The notes below the pieces were generated by a model. That model had not been told where the DNA came from and searched no databases. It saw only the letters and a program-made list of their open reading frames with translations. A stretch of 64,000 nt of DNA, taken from NCBI GenBank assembly GCA_037577475.1, contig CM075189.1:19680839-19744838 (forward strand), in the 5' to 3' direction. This DNA comes from Chaunax sp. Z400 (Eukaryota > Chordata > Actinopteri > Lophiiformes > Chaunacidae). This document shows positions 48,251 to 61,740 of the stretch, piece after piece. Both the position numbers and the translations under genes were made by a program. Within the stretch, counting starts at the first letter, position 1, and the number at the start of each line of letters is the position of its first letter.

Positions 48251-50940
48251 CAGTCAGAGGATGCATTATAAATATGCTTAATATATTTGTTTTGCTCACC
48301 ATTTAGATTCATTAAAATACATACTTTTCTATGTAGAAGCACAATTTATGACTAATCACAACTAAGACCCAGATTCTATTTTTTTTAAAGACAGTTTCTC
48401 TTGCAGGAGTAAATTCTGGCAAAAGTTTGAACGTTTTGCTCGTCATGGCACTGCCTGAATTTACCTTCCCAATAATTTAATTTGTAGTCACTAGGAGTAA
48501 AAGGCTGAGTCTCAGCGCTGGCAGCTCCCATGTCAGTCTTTGCAGGAGTGGGTGACAGAGAACAGCAGAGGCAGATAGCATGCTAAAATCGCATCAGTAG
48601 AGATCCCACATCAAAGTTAACCAAACCTCATATTGAGTGAACTTTTAAGCCAGAGAGACTGTGTGACATCAGAGCACCTAAAATGTGACTGTCATGTTTT
48701 CCAAACTTCGCTGAACACAGGCTCAAAGACTTGAGAAGCACTCAATGGCAAGAACTGTTCAAACACACACACTAAGATTAGCAGTCTTTGTCTTACAGGA
48801 ACTTCAGAGACCAATTAGATTGAGAGATGGGTGTGACGAATTTGTCAAGAATAAAATGATAGATATCATTTTGGCAGTGAGCAAACATGGCTGGGGATTT
48901 CACTCAAGCATAACCACTGACAAGGCACTGTCAGAAAGTGTGTCATCTTCCGCAGACCTGCCAGTTGACAAGTATGTAGCTTGGGATTGAGACTGATCAA
49001 TTCCCAAACTGCCAGCAAGAAATGGCTCTGATAGCAAGCACTTTTATTTTGTGAAGTAAAAAAAAAAAAAAAAGTACCGTTCACTTGAATATATTGTCAA
49101 CTTTTTATTTGCATCACAAGAAACACTATCCCAAGGTGCAGAAGTAAGAGAAAGTGTGCTGCAGATTTTAGCATTATGTGCATGTTTCGAAACTTGGAGG
49201 TTTGACCTTCCGAACATCTGTTTGCACCAATACTCACGAATGTGGCATACGTTGCACATATAGTGTTGCTGTTAAGTGTTCCCCCAATTCAACACATCTA
49301 TTTCATGAGCTTGTCTTTGGCCACTCTTTGGAAAGTGAAATCCAATACTCAAAGCATTTTTCTCTTCAAAGTAGTTTCCTGTTGTGCTTTGTGACCACAA
49401 TAGTGTCAATCTTGTACTTCCAAAGCATCATCTCTGTGTCGGCATTGAGTAGCTGTCTATACATGTCTCCAAATAAAGTTGAGGCTTTGATGGGTATATG
49501 AAAACAGTTGGGGACATTATGACCGTATCTAAAGCAAAAAAATATTTCCATTGATTTGGCAGCACGATGAAATCTGACCTGAGATTTGTGAAATTGCTTT
49601 CATAAGCTAAAAATGTGTTTCATGCTTACAACATCTCGGAAACATCAGTTGGTAAGATGAAAAGCGCTGTGTGAGCTATAAGAAGGAAATTCCCTAACAG
49701 CTGTGAATTACACATGACAACCAGAACTCCATAACATTTGCAGTGTAAGATAAATAGATTGTCTCCAAATCCATGGATAACAGCACTCAATTTTGGCTCA
49801 AACCACATATCAATATACTTAGCATGAGAAGCGTGTCGTGTCAAATCAACATACTGGTTTACCAAGTCAATTAAGTAGTCAATTGACAGCAAATGTGTTG
49901 ACAATTTTGATTAAAAAATAATTTGTAAATAAGTAAAATTACCATAAATCAAGAGTGGCTGCACCTCTTGCACATTAGAGTATTTTCTGCTGTTTTTTGT
50001 TCATATAAGTTAAAATCAAATATGATATTTTTGACTGTTGGTAAGACAAAAATAGCAATTTGTAGATGGCACATTGGTTTATACAGTATGTAACAGGAGT
50101 TTTTCAAAAATCAATTTCAAAAATCAATTTCAAAAAATACATTTTATAGATTAAAGAGCCAATTAATGGAAGAACACCATTACCATGAATCATGCGTTCT
50201 TGTTTTCGCTCATAATCATAGTTAAAGATAGGAGGTTTAGGGGCATGTTGGAAACAAAACAACTCTTGGTGTTGTCCTGAACAATAGCCATTTGAAAAGC
50301 TGCGTTTGAAGCCATGCCAAGTGATTGGGAATTATCAAATGACAATAATCAGATGAAAAGAGAGGCAATCTCAATAAACTTTGTCATTCAACTATTCAAT
50401 GTTCAATCATATCAGAGGTGTTTTGCATAACTATGAGACCCTGGTTCTAATCCTCAAAGGGTTTTGGGGCTACTTGGCTTTGCACTGTAGTCATTCAAGG
50501 TCTCAACCCGGTTGGAAATATGGGCTGCCATAGCAACACAAAGATGGCCTTTAGAGGCTTAGCATAATTCTTCCCTAATAGAAAAATAACAGCGCCAAAT
50601 CCCGTCCTTAGTGAACTAGCTTATTTGACAGAGGCAGACTCCCACCTGTGAAGCACATCATCACTACACCAATGCGCTAAGACTATGATAAGATGAAAAA
50701 GAGCCAATCTCTGGATGGGGATGGGCGGCCTCAGCTCAAGCCAAATTCTTTCTCTTCTCTTCTCTGAAGCTGAAAACAGCCTACAGTGTGTCTCTGGCTA
50801 GCTTTAGGTTTTTCAGGCTGGACTATATGGGCTGCCAAATGAATTATATTCTCTAGTACTTACCTTTGAAGTGCTTAAGCCATACTCTGAGAAAAACTTT
50901 GGGTAGGAGGAGGTGGTTTATATAAGATCAGACCTTTTGC
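48251..50940. other. Noncoding desert, tenth block
   Basis: No gene recognised. Three minus-strand open frames (49904-49626, 49551-49366, 49259-49044) occur in series and could be a decayed coding insertion. An X-box match lies at 50524-50537, and a short direct duplication (TCAATTTCAAAAA) at 50107-50140. Confidence 0.45.
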
Positions 50941-51370
50941 CAATGAATTGTTTTTACTTCCTTGCTCTCATTTTAATGTTCATGTTCTGGTGATATTAAA
51001 ATGGAATCAGGATGTTCTAAACGTGCCTCACAACCTCCCTCTCCCTTCTGGTTGTTGTCACAAAATATCCCCCTCCCTTTGCCCATCCTCCCACTTTGTT
51101 GCCAGGTACCACAGAGATGGATTCTTGTCACTGTGTGAGTTGCATCAGGATGATGAGCACCGGGGAGAGAATAAATTACCAGCACACTTTAGAGTGGGAG
51201 GCATGTTAGTATCAGCCGCTACAGCAGTGCATTGCTCTCTGCTTATGGAATCACTAATGAGGAGCGGTACCCACCGATGTTGCAGCCATAGTGATCGTGC
51301 TAAAATCAAAGGCTTTGTGAAATCATTACTGTCAAAGCTAGCCATGAAACTGAAATGATTGCCCAACAAG
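50941..51370. promoter_or_regulatory. Candidate conserved-looking block
   Basis: Complex DNA with a TCF-type ATCAAAGG core (near 51306). Open for 136 codons on the plus strand without a recognised domain. More consistent with a regulatory element than with coding DNA, but undetermined. Confidence 0.25.
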
Positions 51371-52829
51371 GATTTCTGTAAGAGGTATATGGGGCTGTTT
51401 TGTCACATGCAAAGGCTAAAATAGAGGTAGAGAGAGAGAGAGTTGCGGTTGAGAGATTTGATGCTTCCTCTGCTGTGCACCTGAGTCAGATATTTTTTGC
51501 TTGCCTGGATTTTTGTTTATTCACTACATTCAACAGCCCGAGCCTCGTTGTTTGCTGCATCATCCTGTCAGCATCCTACTGTAGATGCCAGCCCCGTGTC
51601 TTATTTAGCCTTTGTTTTGAGGATATTTCAGCCTGCCAGGATGAGTCCTGCTACTTCATCCCTGACGGTGTATTATCGCGTCTTTGTCAGCAATGATTTC
51701 TCTGTTTCGTGGTGTTCATGAACATGTAAATATAACAGAGCAGCACTGAAAGGAAGATTATCATTATATCATAATTTCCTTCCAGCTTAGGGCAGGGAGA
51801 GCCTCATGGCTTTGGTTTACTGTTAACTATACTATATCAGTATATTTAAAACAATTACATTAAATTAAATATTATATTAAAACAATTAGCACTATAAAGA
51901 TTAATTGCTTCATATCCTAATTTGATTGAGGATAAATTCTCCCTATTTTATCATCTGGTACTTGTGGTTCTTCCATAAGGCTGATGTATTAGTACTCTAA
52001 AGGGACTTTTTTGTCATGCAAATTCACCAGCTTTCTTTTCTTATCAATTCATCTTATTGCTGTTGGGCAAATATGCAAAATCCTTATATTAATATTCTAT
52101 TCCGCCAATTATATTAAGAGAAATTCAATATATTGCCATAAAAACATCCTTTTTCTTGCCCTTTACACCTTGAAATTCAGTCATTTCTATCTTTGAAACC
52201 ACCAATGAAAACCTCTGTGCTGGATCCTCAACATTCCTGCGGCTTGCCTGTATTATGCAGTGATTCGCAGTGGTGTCTTCACATTGATTGGGCGATGGCA
52301 TTCATAATGGCCATATGTAGGGCTGAGTCTATTTTAAAGTGCAGTCTCAGTGGCTAGCTGCATAGCCAAATAGATAAATTAAATCAACACTATATGGACT
52401 GCTGTCCAACGAGCGGCCAGACTCTCCTCCCCAAAGGGAATCCCATTGAACGTCAGACTGTAAGCCTCCTGTTTCAGTCTTACGCCAAGCACCTTTCTAC
52501 ATCAAAGCTTGCAGCGCACCACGTCTCAAAGATTCACATCTCCAGGAAAGAATGGCCTCTGCTGAGATGTGGACACCTCTGGCCTCATTTATTGTGCATG
52601 GTCCCCTCCCCCCTCTCCAGGCCTGAATCCAAGGATATAGTGGCTATCTGACGAGATCACACAGAGGGGTTCGGGAACTTAAAGGCAAAGAGTTAGTGTG
52701 CATCCTACTAAGAGTCTCAAAAGAGGTGTATTAAAATACGTTCAATATGCCGGTCAGGATTTTCAAAGTGCTGCACACCCTCTAGCCCCGGCAAACTCAA
52801 AGGGCATCAGTACACATTCAGTAAGGGGA
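51371..52829. other. Noncoding desert, eleventh block
   Basis: AT-rich sequence and a GC-richer patch (52400-52640). No gene recognised. Confidence 0.5.
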
Positions 52830-53130
52830 ATCTGGCCCCCATTAATTTAATGAGTCCAGGGCATTAGCATGCCATAGCCAGCTGTGAAGTCTCCATTTTT
52901 TCATCTCTGGTGCAGTTTTAAGGAAAGATCCACCAACTTGGGAGTGACAATGGAGAGCAAGGAACGGGGTGCGCTCATCTAATCTGAGATCAATTTCTAG
53001 CTGTCAGTCCTCAGAGGGCAATTTCCAGTGGTTAAGTTGTCTGTGTGCAAGCTGGAAATCCAAATAAAGAATGCGGAGTGGCATTTTTACTGTCACCAGG
53101 AGAACTTTGCTGCCTCTTTATCATGATTGC
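52830..53130. promoter_or_regulatory. Candidate enhancer block with POU-type motif
   Basis: ATTAATTTAAT (52841-52851) and ATTAGCAT (52863-52870, reverse of the POU/BRN2-type ATGCTAAT) lie in repeat-free DNA that continues with a GACAATGG SOX-type core (near 52948). The grouping suits neural enhancers where SOX and POU factors act together. Confidence 0.3.
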
Positions 53131-56100
53131 ATCTTCAGAAAACAGACATGAAACATATAAAAAACAAGGGACAGGGGATTAGTGTTTGGAGACATATTTG
53201 CATAACATATTTGGAAACATGCTGTGGTCATTATAGCACTGTGAGCTATTTTTTTTTTCTTTTTTCAAATCTTGTCTACAGTCACTTCACAGTTAATTAG
53301 CTTGGTAAACAGCAATGTTGCGTTCTAAAGCTCTAAAGCCTGACTTATAGAACAACACAGTCTGTCTCTTTACAATGAGCTGACATGCAACTGACAGTCA
53401 CCTGTAAGAGATTACAGAGACAGTGGAGTTTGCCAGGGCCTGTCAACCAGGAAGTAGCAGCTGCTGGAGCTAATTAAAGGCATAGTAACATGGTAACATA
53501 GCCCAGCTCAGGGCCACATCAAACACTCTTCTTCATGCCAGTCTGGAGTCTCATCTCTGGGATGTTGAGGCCCTCTGTGACCTGTGTTGGGAGCCTGCTG
53601 GGCCTTAGGCCTGACCCAAGAGCTACGAAGTGAATCAGTATGGGTCAGCATCACTGTGGGGTGCACCTGGATCCGCCTTACCTGTCTGTGTATCTGCATA
53701 CCAAAACGTGGCCATGCAGCTGTGTGGGTGTGAGTGCACGGACTCTGACCTGCACAACAAAGCAAAAGAGAAATCCCGGGTGAGAGGTCAGGAAGAAAGA
53801 GGATGCTTAGGGAAAACACACGTAGGACGCATTGGCTAAACATGATCAGAGGGACACATATGGCTCGGGTGAGGCAGAACCAGATGCCCTAAGAAGTCCT
53901 GATGAAACATAAGCTTTGAGTAAATATGTTGCTTCAGAATGAATTGTGCTTGCGTTATGCATAATTTAGAGATAAGCTTCAATTAAGAGTCAATAACGCT
54001 GTGTTAATCTGGTGATCTCCAGATAAAACAAAATTCTTACAACTGCCCCGGTACAAATTAAAAGCTCTTTCTGATTCCTGTCTCTCAATGTAACATTGAA
54101 GTCAATTGTAATGAGCATTTTTTCTTGTACAAAAGTACCTGCAGCCCACTGAGGAAAGGTTGTTGCAGCCAATATTTATAGACATGTGATAAAAGAGAAA
54201 TGATAAAAGAACAGATAGTCGACTTTTCACTGGTTTGTCTGTTTCTTGTCTGAATCAGTTGTCGAGCCTGTGTGTAACTAACCAGAGAAACATATCCAAA
54301 CACATTTGATATGAAACCTGCTCTCAAATGAAGTTGCTGCGATAATATACCGGATAAATCCTTGGAAGGACCCTCATTACATTATAGAAAATATTTTTGA
54401 CCCAACACCATATTATAACCATATGAATACTGCACCAGTTCCATCAGCATTTTACTTTAAACATTTTTCACTCACTGAATCAAATGTTTTCCTGATTGCT
54501 TACTCCAAAGTCCATGCATGATGGTAAGATGGGGTTGATGAGCAGTATCGCATAAGTGGCAGTTATATAATCAACGTCAAATCTAAATGGAATGTGGCAG
54601 AAGGCAGTGGGTGCTGTCTAATTCCCGTAACCTTGCCTTTTCAGGTGGACGGCTCTGGGTGCTGTGTTGTGGCTCTATGTCCCTGTCTCCACCTGCCACA
54701 CAGAGCGCAGATACAACGTCATGCAAAGATGCATAGGGAGACCTGTCTGCAGGCATGTCACCATCGGCCACAACAGACACATATCACATATGCAGAGAGC
54801 TTGTTAGAACTGCACCAACAAAATACTATTTTTTTCCTTGTGTGCTAATAATTCATAATTACAATGAAAAACTCAATCCAGCCTATATTGGATGTTTTGC
54901 GTGCTTGCTGTATTGTAGACCCGAGCAAAATGAGAAAGCTCATGCCAGATTCCGGAGACCTGATATTATTCTGCCACCGTGGGCAGCCCATGTTTTCTTT
55001 TTCTGTAAAATAGAGTGAATGCAAGTTTCCACTTCACATCTTTATGGTTTCAAGCTCACAGTGACTGGCTGTGAGGGTCAAAGTGCTGTGTTCTTTAAGC
55101 AGTCAGTGTGGTCTCAAAGTCTTTATACATTTCACTGCCAGGCTCCGCTCTACCAGGCCTCCCCAAACAGAGCAGTCAGCAGATGTCTTTATAGAGCTGC
55201 CCAATGCCAAATGCACACCCTGCATTCTTTGCCAGTTTCATTTTAGAAATATATAATTTTTTCTTTTAGATTATTATTATTATTCTTTCAAGCCAAGCAG
55301 CCATGTTAATTTGGTTCCTGAGGTTGCAAATACTCACTCACTTCACTCAGCAGTTTGAATTCATGTCAGAATGACATATCCTGACTGCACGTAGCTTAGT
55401 CCATCCTATTATATGGCAGACCTGCTGATTTATACAAACTGATGTCAGGCATTTTAACATAGTTTGACATTCATAAAGACAAAGTCAGACCAACCGCAAA
55501 AGTTTTAGGGATCCCATTCCTGAAATAGTTTCAGTAATATGATATTATAAGCTTGACTTGAATTGCTTCACATGCTGGCTCATGAACAGAAAAAAAATCA
55601 CACTATGTTGAAAACATGTGTTGCAGATGAAATCTATTACAAAAAAACAATACATGCATTTTTGCACATAGTGTGTCACATTAATGTTTGGTTTGGGCTT
55701 TTCTTTAAATATCCTCAGTATATCAGATTAAAAACTATGATTCAAAACATACAATGTGAAAATTTTTAGTAAAGTAAAGTTATAATAAATTATAAAAAAT
55801 ACATTTGCAATGTTTATTTATATTATGATTAAATAGACATCAAACACATACATGAGAGATATGTCATGATATTATTGCAGCACTTAAAATTTGGAGACAC
55901 TTAACTTTAGTATTTTGATTTTGTCCTATTTTATACTTCTATATAAATATTGTACATTTTACTCCAACATAATGTATGTGAGCTTCTTTTCATTTTAACG
56001 TTTGATGAGTTGTTAAAATGCTACATTATTGTGGATTAAACTATAGGGCCATAATAACACTTTTCATTATCAATTAATCTGCGGATTATTTTCTGAATAG

Positions 56101-58205
56101 CGGTCAATGAAACATCACAAATAGGTTTCCAAGGCTTGACGTGATGTGCGTTGCTTGTTTTAGCAAACTAGTAATCTGAAACCCAAAAAAAGTATTCCAC
56201 GATCCATCATAAACGATTAAAAAAAAGATCGAGAAAGCTGCAGCAGTATTTTGCTGGAAAAAAGTAGATATTTATCAATGATCAGATTAGGCGCTAAACA
56301 TTGCAGTATACAACATAATTCTACCCTGTACAACTATATAATTAAAATGTTCCTTATAAATAAGAATCTTATAATACATGATTGACAAATATAACATGCT
56401 TATAATATTGTACTTTTTCTTGAGTAAAATTTCTACCTCGAACAAAATATTTCTACAATATTGTGCTGTTACTTTGTAAAACCAACTTTTCTGGCCTGAA
56501 CATAGCAACATCCATCCATCCATTATGATCACACAGCATGCATTCTCAGAATCATGAGCCCCACCTGGGCACCATCGGGGCACCATCGTGCCAGTGTTCC
56601 CTGTCTATCACCAATATTGCTGCAGAGGGTGGCAGACTTGTGAAGGGTTGGGTACTCGTGAATTGGGCTGTCAAAATTAGCAATGTTTCTGGTTTGTTTA
56701 AGAGGCAATATGAGTCATGTGCTGAGACCAATACCAAGACCCAAGAGGGATGCTATGATGGTCGTCTCTAAGAAATGATTCATTACGGTATGTTGTCAGG
56801 TCGAGAAAATATTTGTAATTTTTTTCTCATTACCGTCTAAAATGACCTCGCAATTATGTAAACTAATTATGTCACGTTACGGTTTAAGTAAGTCACATGA
56901 TTGTGTTGATACTCCCTCCGTGATGTCTCTCCCTACCTTTGATAGTGATTGTGTTAATGATAACTCCATGTATTCACTTTTTATTAATTGGCCACTTTGC
57001 TGGTGTAATGACATGATGATAGGGAGGTGTATGTGTAAGATGTTTGTGTGTATGTGTGAGTGTGTGTCTCAAGTGGTGATGTTAGACTTGTGCAGTTGGC
57101 ACAAGCAATTTTTTCCCCCCCCACTCCATTTGGTGACAGATTGGGTTTAAATAACATTACATTGTCACAGTTGTGACTCACAAGCCTCAGTGTTACAAAG
57201 TCAGGGTGAGGTTTCGCACTTCCAATGATGAAGGAGAACCAGATCTGGTCACATCGTCTTTTAGTTTATCGCTTTCTGCTACGTGTAATTGGGGACTCAA
57301 TCAAACAACCTTCAATGCTGTTTTACTGCTGTCAGTTAATCCACTCGTCCCCATGCGAAGCCATTCATTAGCCACCTATGATGTAGCCACTGCATATCCA
57401 GAGTGTCTCGCGATAATATTGGCAAATACCGAGATGACCTGAAACAACCACCTTGCTAAAGACACTTTGGTGAAATGTATGAAATGTTTTGAAAAGATCT
57501 AGAAATTTTCTGGTGAAGTCATGGCAGGGCGCGCCTTCTCTCCTGGCGCACGGGGGGTGGGGGGATATTTTTTTTAGAATATCAGTGCCCTGGGCTTGTA
57601 ATGCGCCTCCAATTTAAATTTTGCATTAGCTCTATGAGCCAGTATATATTATTTTGGGCCCTGCCCCTCCTCATCAGCCATGTTTGTTTTTGCTAGTGCT
57701 GTGCTATCAAAGGCTAACTGCTTTACAGCACCTCCTGGTGCTCCTCAGGAGGAAGCCTTTCCTTTTGGAAAGAAAGATTCAGCCCACATATTTAAAGGTA
57801 ATAACAATGAACTGTGTTGCTATGTGTGCATTTTTTTTTTATCAGCCTAATCTGTTCCTTAGTGAGAAAACAAAATGTTGTGATAAAGATTTGCAGATCT
57901 GTTTTCTAGTGATATTTGTCCAAAGATTAACTTTACATACTCGATGAATAACTTTCTCCTCACTTCTGTTTATCATTGAACTTTTATTTGGCTAAGCTCA
58001 TCTGTATGGCGGATGAGTTATTAACTGTGTCTGTTGCTGTGTACAGTTTTTTTTTTTTTAGTAAATTTGATGTACTTGTAATGTGGCCTTATGCTCTGAA
58101 GTTGTCCTTATATTCTGCTTTGGTGCACTTGTTCTGTTCTGAGCTGCCTGCCCTTCAAATCCAGGTCTTGCTATGAGGTGGGGCACAGAGGAGGAATAAG
58201 GGCTG
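53131..58205. other. Noncoding desert, twelfth block
   Basis: No gene recognised. Scattered ORFs of 60-111 codons overlap on both strands without domains. A C-rich run precedes 57125, a G-rich patch lies at 57550-57565, and a CTCF-like motif on the minus strand is at 57728-57741. Confidence 0.55.
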
Positions 58206-58206
58206 T

Positions 58207-58234
58207 CACTGCTGGGGTGTCCCCACCAGCAGTG
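58207..58234. repeat. Perfect 9 bp inverted repeat (hairpin)
   Basis: CACTGCTGG (58207-58215) and CCAGCAGTG (58226-58234) are perfect complements with a 10 nt loop. No promoter or known RNA family is recognised around it. Confidence 0.7.
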
Positions 58235-60119
58235 CATGGAAACTAATAAAGATGCACTCTCGAGGTATACCGCCTCAACCAAGCAATGAGATACCATAAA
58301 TACCATTAATAAGCTGCAGGATGTTGGCAGTCGACTTCCTGGTTATATAATGCTGATCAATTTTTACTGAAAGGAACACTGACTCCACTCATGTGTACTG
58401 GACAAATCTAAAAAAACAAACAAACTGGTGTTGTTTGTTACTTTTAAAAGGTTTACCAAAATTACCGTCACCTTCTTATAATATTTTACACTGCTTTTAC
58501 ATTTAGGCTCAGCCCAGATGCTAGCTGCAATTATGAGTCTTTAGAAATATAAGTCAATCTTAAGGTTATAAAATCTCCTCACTTTGTCAGTCGCATTTTA
58601 TCTTTCAAACTTTCATGTCAGAGTCCTTCATATAAGCATCATCTTATATGCACAGGTCAAATATTATCAGGTGTGTCATCTTTGCAAATATTGAGTGACA
58701 TGCCGCATGTATTCCTGGAACAAATGGTGATGCATGGCAGCACTCTGCACAGACAAGCGCTGTGAAGTGATGTGTCATGTTGGCAGGACAGGTAACGCCT
58801 TAAACAACCAAAATATATACCAGCAGTCTAAATATAGTAATGATACACAGCAAAAATGATTCAAATGTAGCCCAGATATGACAAATCTGAATGAGAATGT
58901 TGTAAGATGCTGGAATGCAGACACTGAAAAGCATCAATCCATCAATATTCAAATGAATACTACTGGTTAAAACAACATTTTCCAACAATCTTTAAACAGT
59001 CATATTTGTTGAAAAAAACATATTTAAATTAATTTAACTCCAAATTATCATACCTAAGATTGCCTAAATTATATGTATGTAAAAGAAAAAAAGCCTGAAG
59101 ACCAAACAGCAGGATTAACACTCATAGAACTAAAATATAACATGCCTTAATTTGACGGTGTGAAATTGGAGCGCCTTTGAAGAACATCCACACAAACCTC
59201 CTCTCTATTTATTTCTCATCAGTAGTGTGACTCTGACATGTCCTTTTTGTCCACTAGAATTATGGTTGGGCTCATTTAAGGTACATTTAAAGAAATGTGT
59301 GACCAGAACCTTCAGGTGAATCCATTTAACTCAACAAATCAAAAGTGGAGCCTCTGTGATGTAAAAGGCCTCCACACTTCTCTCACTTTTCTTCCTAATG
59401 CTCTCAGTCATCATCATGTATTCTGATTTGCAACAAGACATTTAGAATGCAAAACAAAATCTTCATCACTAAACTTTCGTTACGTTTTATTGCTTCCTTT
59501 TACAAAAGGATCAGTAATGTTCAGATATTTATTTAAAAAAATAAAATGTTTTAATAACGGAAACAAATAAGATGACATTTTACTAAAATGAGTGGTCAAA
59601 TGTTGTTCGATGTTGAACTTTTAATTTTCTAAATAAGCAGGACTCCATAACCGTTAAAATGTGTAAAATTAAAGTAAGACATATAATTTAATTTAATTTT
59701 GTTACTATAATTCAACAATATTGTAGGGCATGTGGTATTGATTTAAATTTCTTTTTTTGTCATAATTAAACTTTACAATTAATAATTATAAAAAATATTA
59801 AATATATAGATTCAAAGTAGAAAATCATTTCAAAATAAATGCTACATACATTTTGTCTAAAAACAGACACTTCCATAATAATAAGATATTGCGAAGCGCC
59901 CATTTAATAAATGATTGAAAAAACGATTGCTAAATTCAAACAAAACTGTACCGTCTCATCGTCGAAAAAGGTGTCTTGAAATAAAAAACAAAAAAACAAA
60001 AAACAAAACAACTTAATTTGGTAACATTTTCATTATGAGTGCATGAACTTGATTTTGACCCAAATACTTTTCGCTAAAAAGAAAGAGTTTTAGCTAAACT
60101 GACATGATATAGTTTTGAT
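58235..60119. other. Noncoding desert, thirteenth block
   Basis: Strongly AT-rich, with AAAACAAAAA-type runs at 59980-60012. No gene recognised. Confidence 0.5.
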
Positions 60120-60480
60120 CCTAATTCCTGCAGATGGAGGGAAAAAAAAGTTATGCGAACGTTGTTCAAGTTTTCCAGCTTGTGTCAGACAAATGGTAAC
60201 TGAGAGAACAATGGGAAAGTGATTACTTTGTTTGTTTAGCTGTTTGTTAAAGAAGCCATCTGTTTGTACATTTCTTTGTTATGCCTTTTAATTGTTTTTA
60301 CATTTGCAAAACTTCATGCGCCTCATCAAAGGACAATGAAATTCATTAGCACTCAATTTATCAAACTGGCAGAAGATTCTTTTATTTCAAGTCTTTTTAT
60401 TTCTTCAAGGGACATTGTCTAGAATGGGAGGCTCTCATCGCAATCTAACAATATACAATGATAAATAGGAACCAGAGCTT
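60120..60480. promoter_or_regulatory. Candidate enhancer block with SOX and TCF motifs
   Basis: SOX-type AACAATGG (60207-60214), TCF/LEF-type CATCAAAGG (60324-60332), a second SOX-type GACAATG directly following (60332-60338) and a homeodomain CATTAGC (60344-60350) occur within 145 bp of complex, repeat-free DNA. Wnt and SOX inputs are typical for ZIC genes in neural plate, but function is inferred. Confidence 0.35.
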
Positions 60481-61619
60481 TTGATCAAAACCTGTGTTTC
60501 AAATCAGATGTTTCTCTTCGATTGAAACATGAAACTTCTCTCAGTTTACAGCCTAAAAGGCCACCATCTGTCTTTCTATGCTCATATAGCGAGGATATTG
60601 TACCGTCAGCAGAGTCCCTCCTACTTATCAGGACACTTGCACATCCCCACAATTCAAATCTTCAGTTCAAATGAATCTTTTTTAATTTTATTCACATCAG
60701 TGGGTCGACTGATTTGAAAATAGATAGAAAATTTGCTTATCAATGAAAACAGCATTCAAATTATTTTATTGCAGCTAAATGCTGCAGTGTCATTATGAAA
60801 TTGTAATTCACAAGCAAAATATGATATCAAGGTGAATATAAGGTAGTGGTTTAAACAGTGAAAATATTCATTGTAATTTCCATTGCATTTTAAACCTTTT
60901 TCTTTTGTTACTTCTCTTTTTCTGTCAGAAGAAACTGTCAAAGGAACTTTAAACATTATAACGCACACTGTAAAACCCTGGAAATATATTCACCTCCATA
61001 AGCTATACTTTAAAATCTTAGATCAATGGGAAAGTATGCTGGGAGAGAAAGTTATCAGTCTTATCCATCTCTCACATGATTTCCCAAAGTTAACGCATAG
61101 GGATAAAAAAAAAGAAAAAAAAAGATAAAATAAATTGAAGCCTTTCCTTGTGTCGTACTATGAAAGCTTTCAACGTCAAAGACTCAAACAGACTTTCATA
61201 TGAATCTGTCACATTTTACTCATCTCATAACTCACAATTCTGGCTGAAAATATTTACATGTTCACTTATTCTGATACTGAAATGTGTTGAATTATGCGCT
61301 GTTATTTTATATACACCACTTATCTCCAAATTGTGTAAATTATAAACAAACTCACATGAAAAAACCCCCCAATATTACATATTTTAAAAGTCAGTCTGAA
61401 GCTGTGATGTCAGGACAACTTTGAGAGAATGGATCACCTCGATAATACAGCTCATACTGCATATTTGAAGCAAAATGTACTGGAGAAGTCAATCTGAGTA
61501 TTTAGCTTTACTCAAACAAACAGGACAAAATGAAAAAAAAAAGAAAGAAAAGCTTTACTGTTGTGAAAGTGAGTGTGCTGCTCTCAAAAAGCATTCAAAG
61601 AATATCTGCTCCATCTTCT
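60481..61619. other. Noncoding desert, fourteenth block
   Basis: AT-rich, with poly-A runs at 61107-61125 and 61532-61550. No gene recognised. Confidence 0.5.
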
Positions 61620-61740
61620 TCCTCCCTTGTTAGCTTAGCAACAGCGGCCATTTTGTCTGCATTTGCATTGGTCCAAATTTTATTCTTAGGTCATGCCGCA
61701 TTTATTTGAAATTATGGGTGATGGCGACGCCATTTTCAAA
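61620..61740. promoter_or_regulatory. Promoter-like motif cluster: YY1, octamer, CCAAT
   Basis: A YY1-type GCCATTTT (61647-61654), octamer ATTTGCAT (61661-61668), overlapping inverted CCAAT (61667-61671), and the 13 bp palindrome ATGGCGACGCCAT (61721-61733) that pairs two inverted YY1 cores. This density of proximal-promoter motifs is unusual in the desert. No downstream coding exon is visible, so it could serve a noncoding transcript. Confidence 0.3.

Noticed and set aside
50948..51358. 136-codon plus-strand ORF
   Set aside because: No domain and no splice structure; opposing strand equally open.
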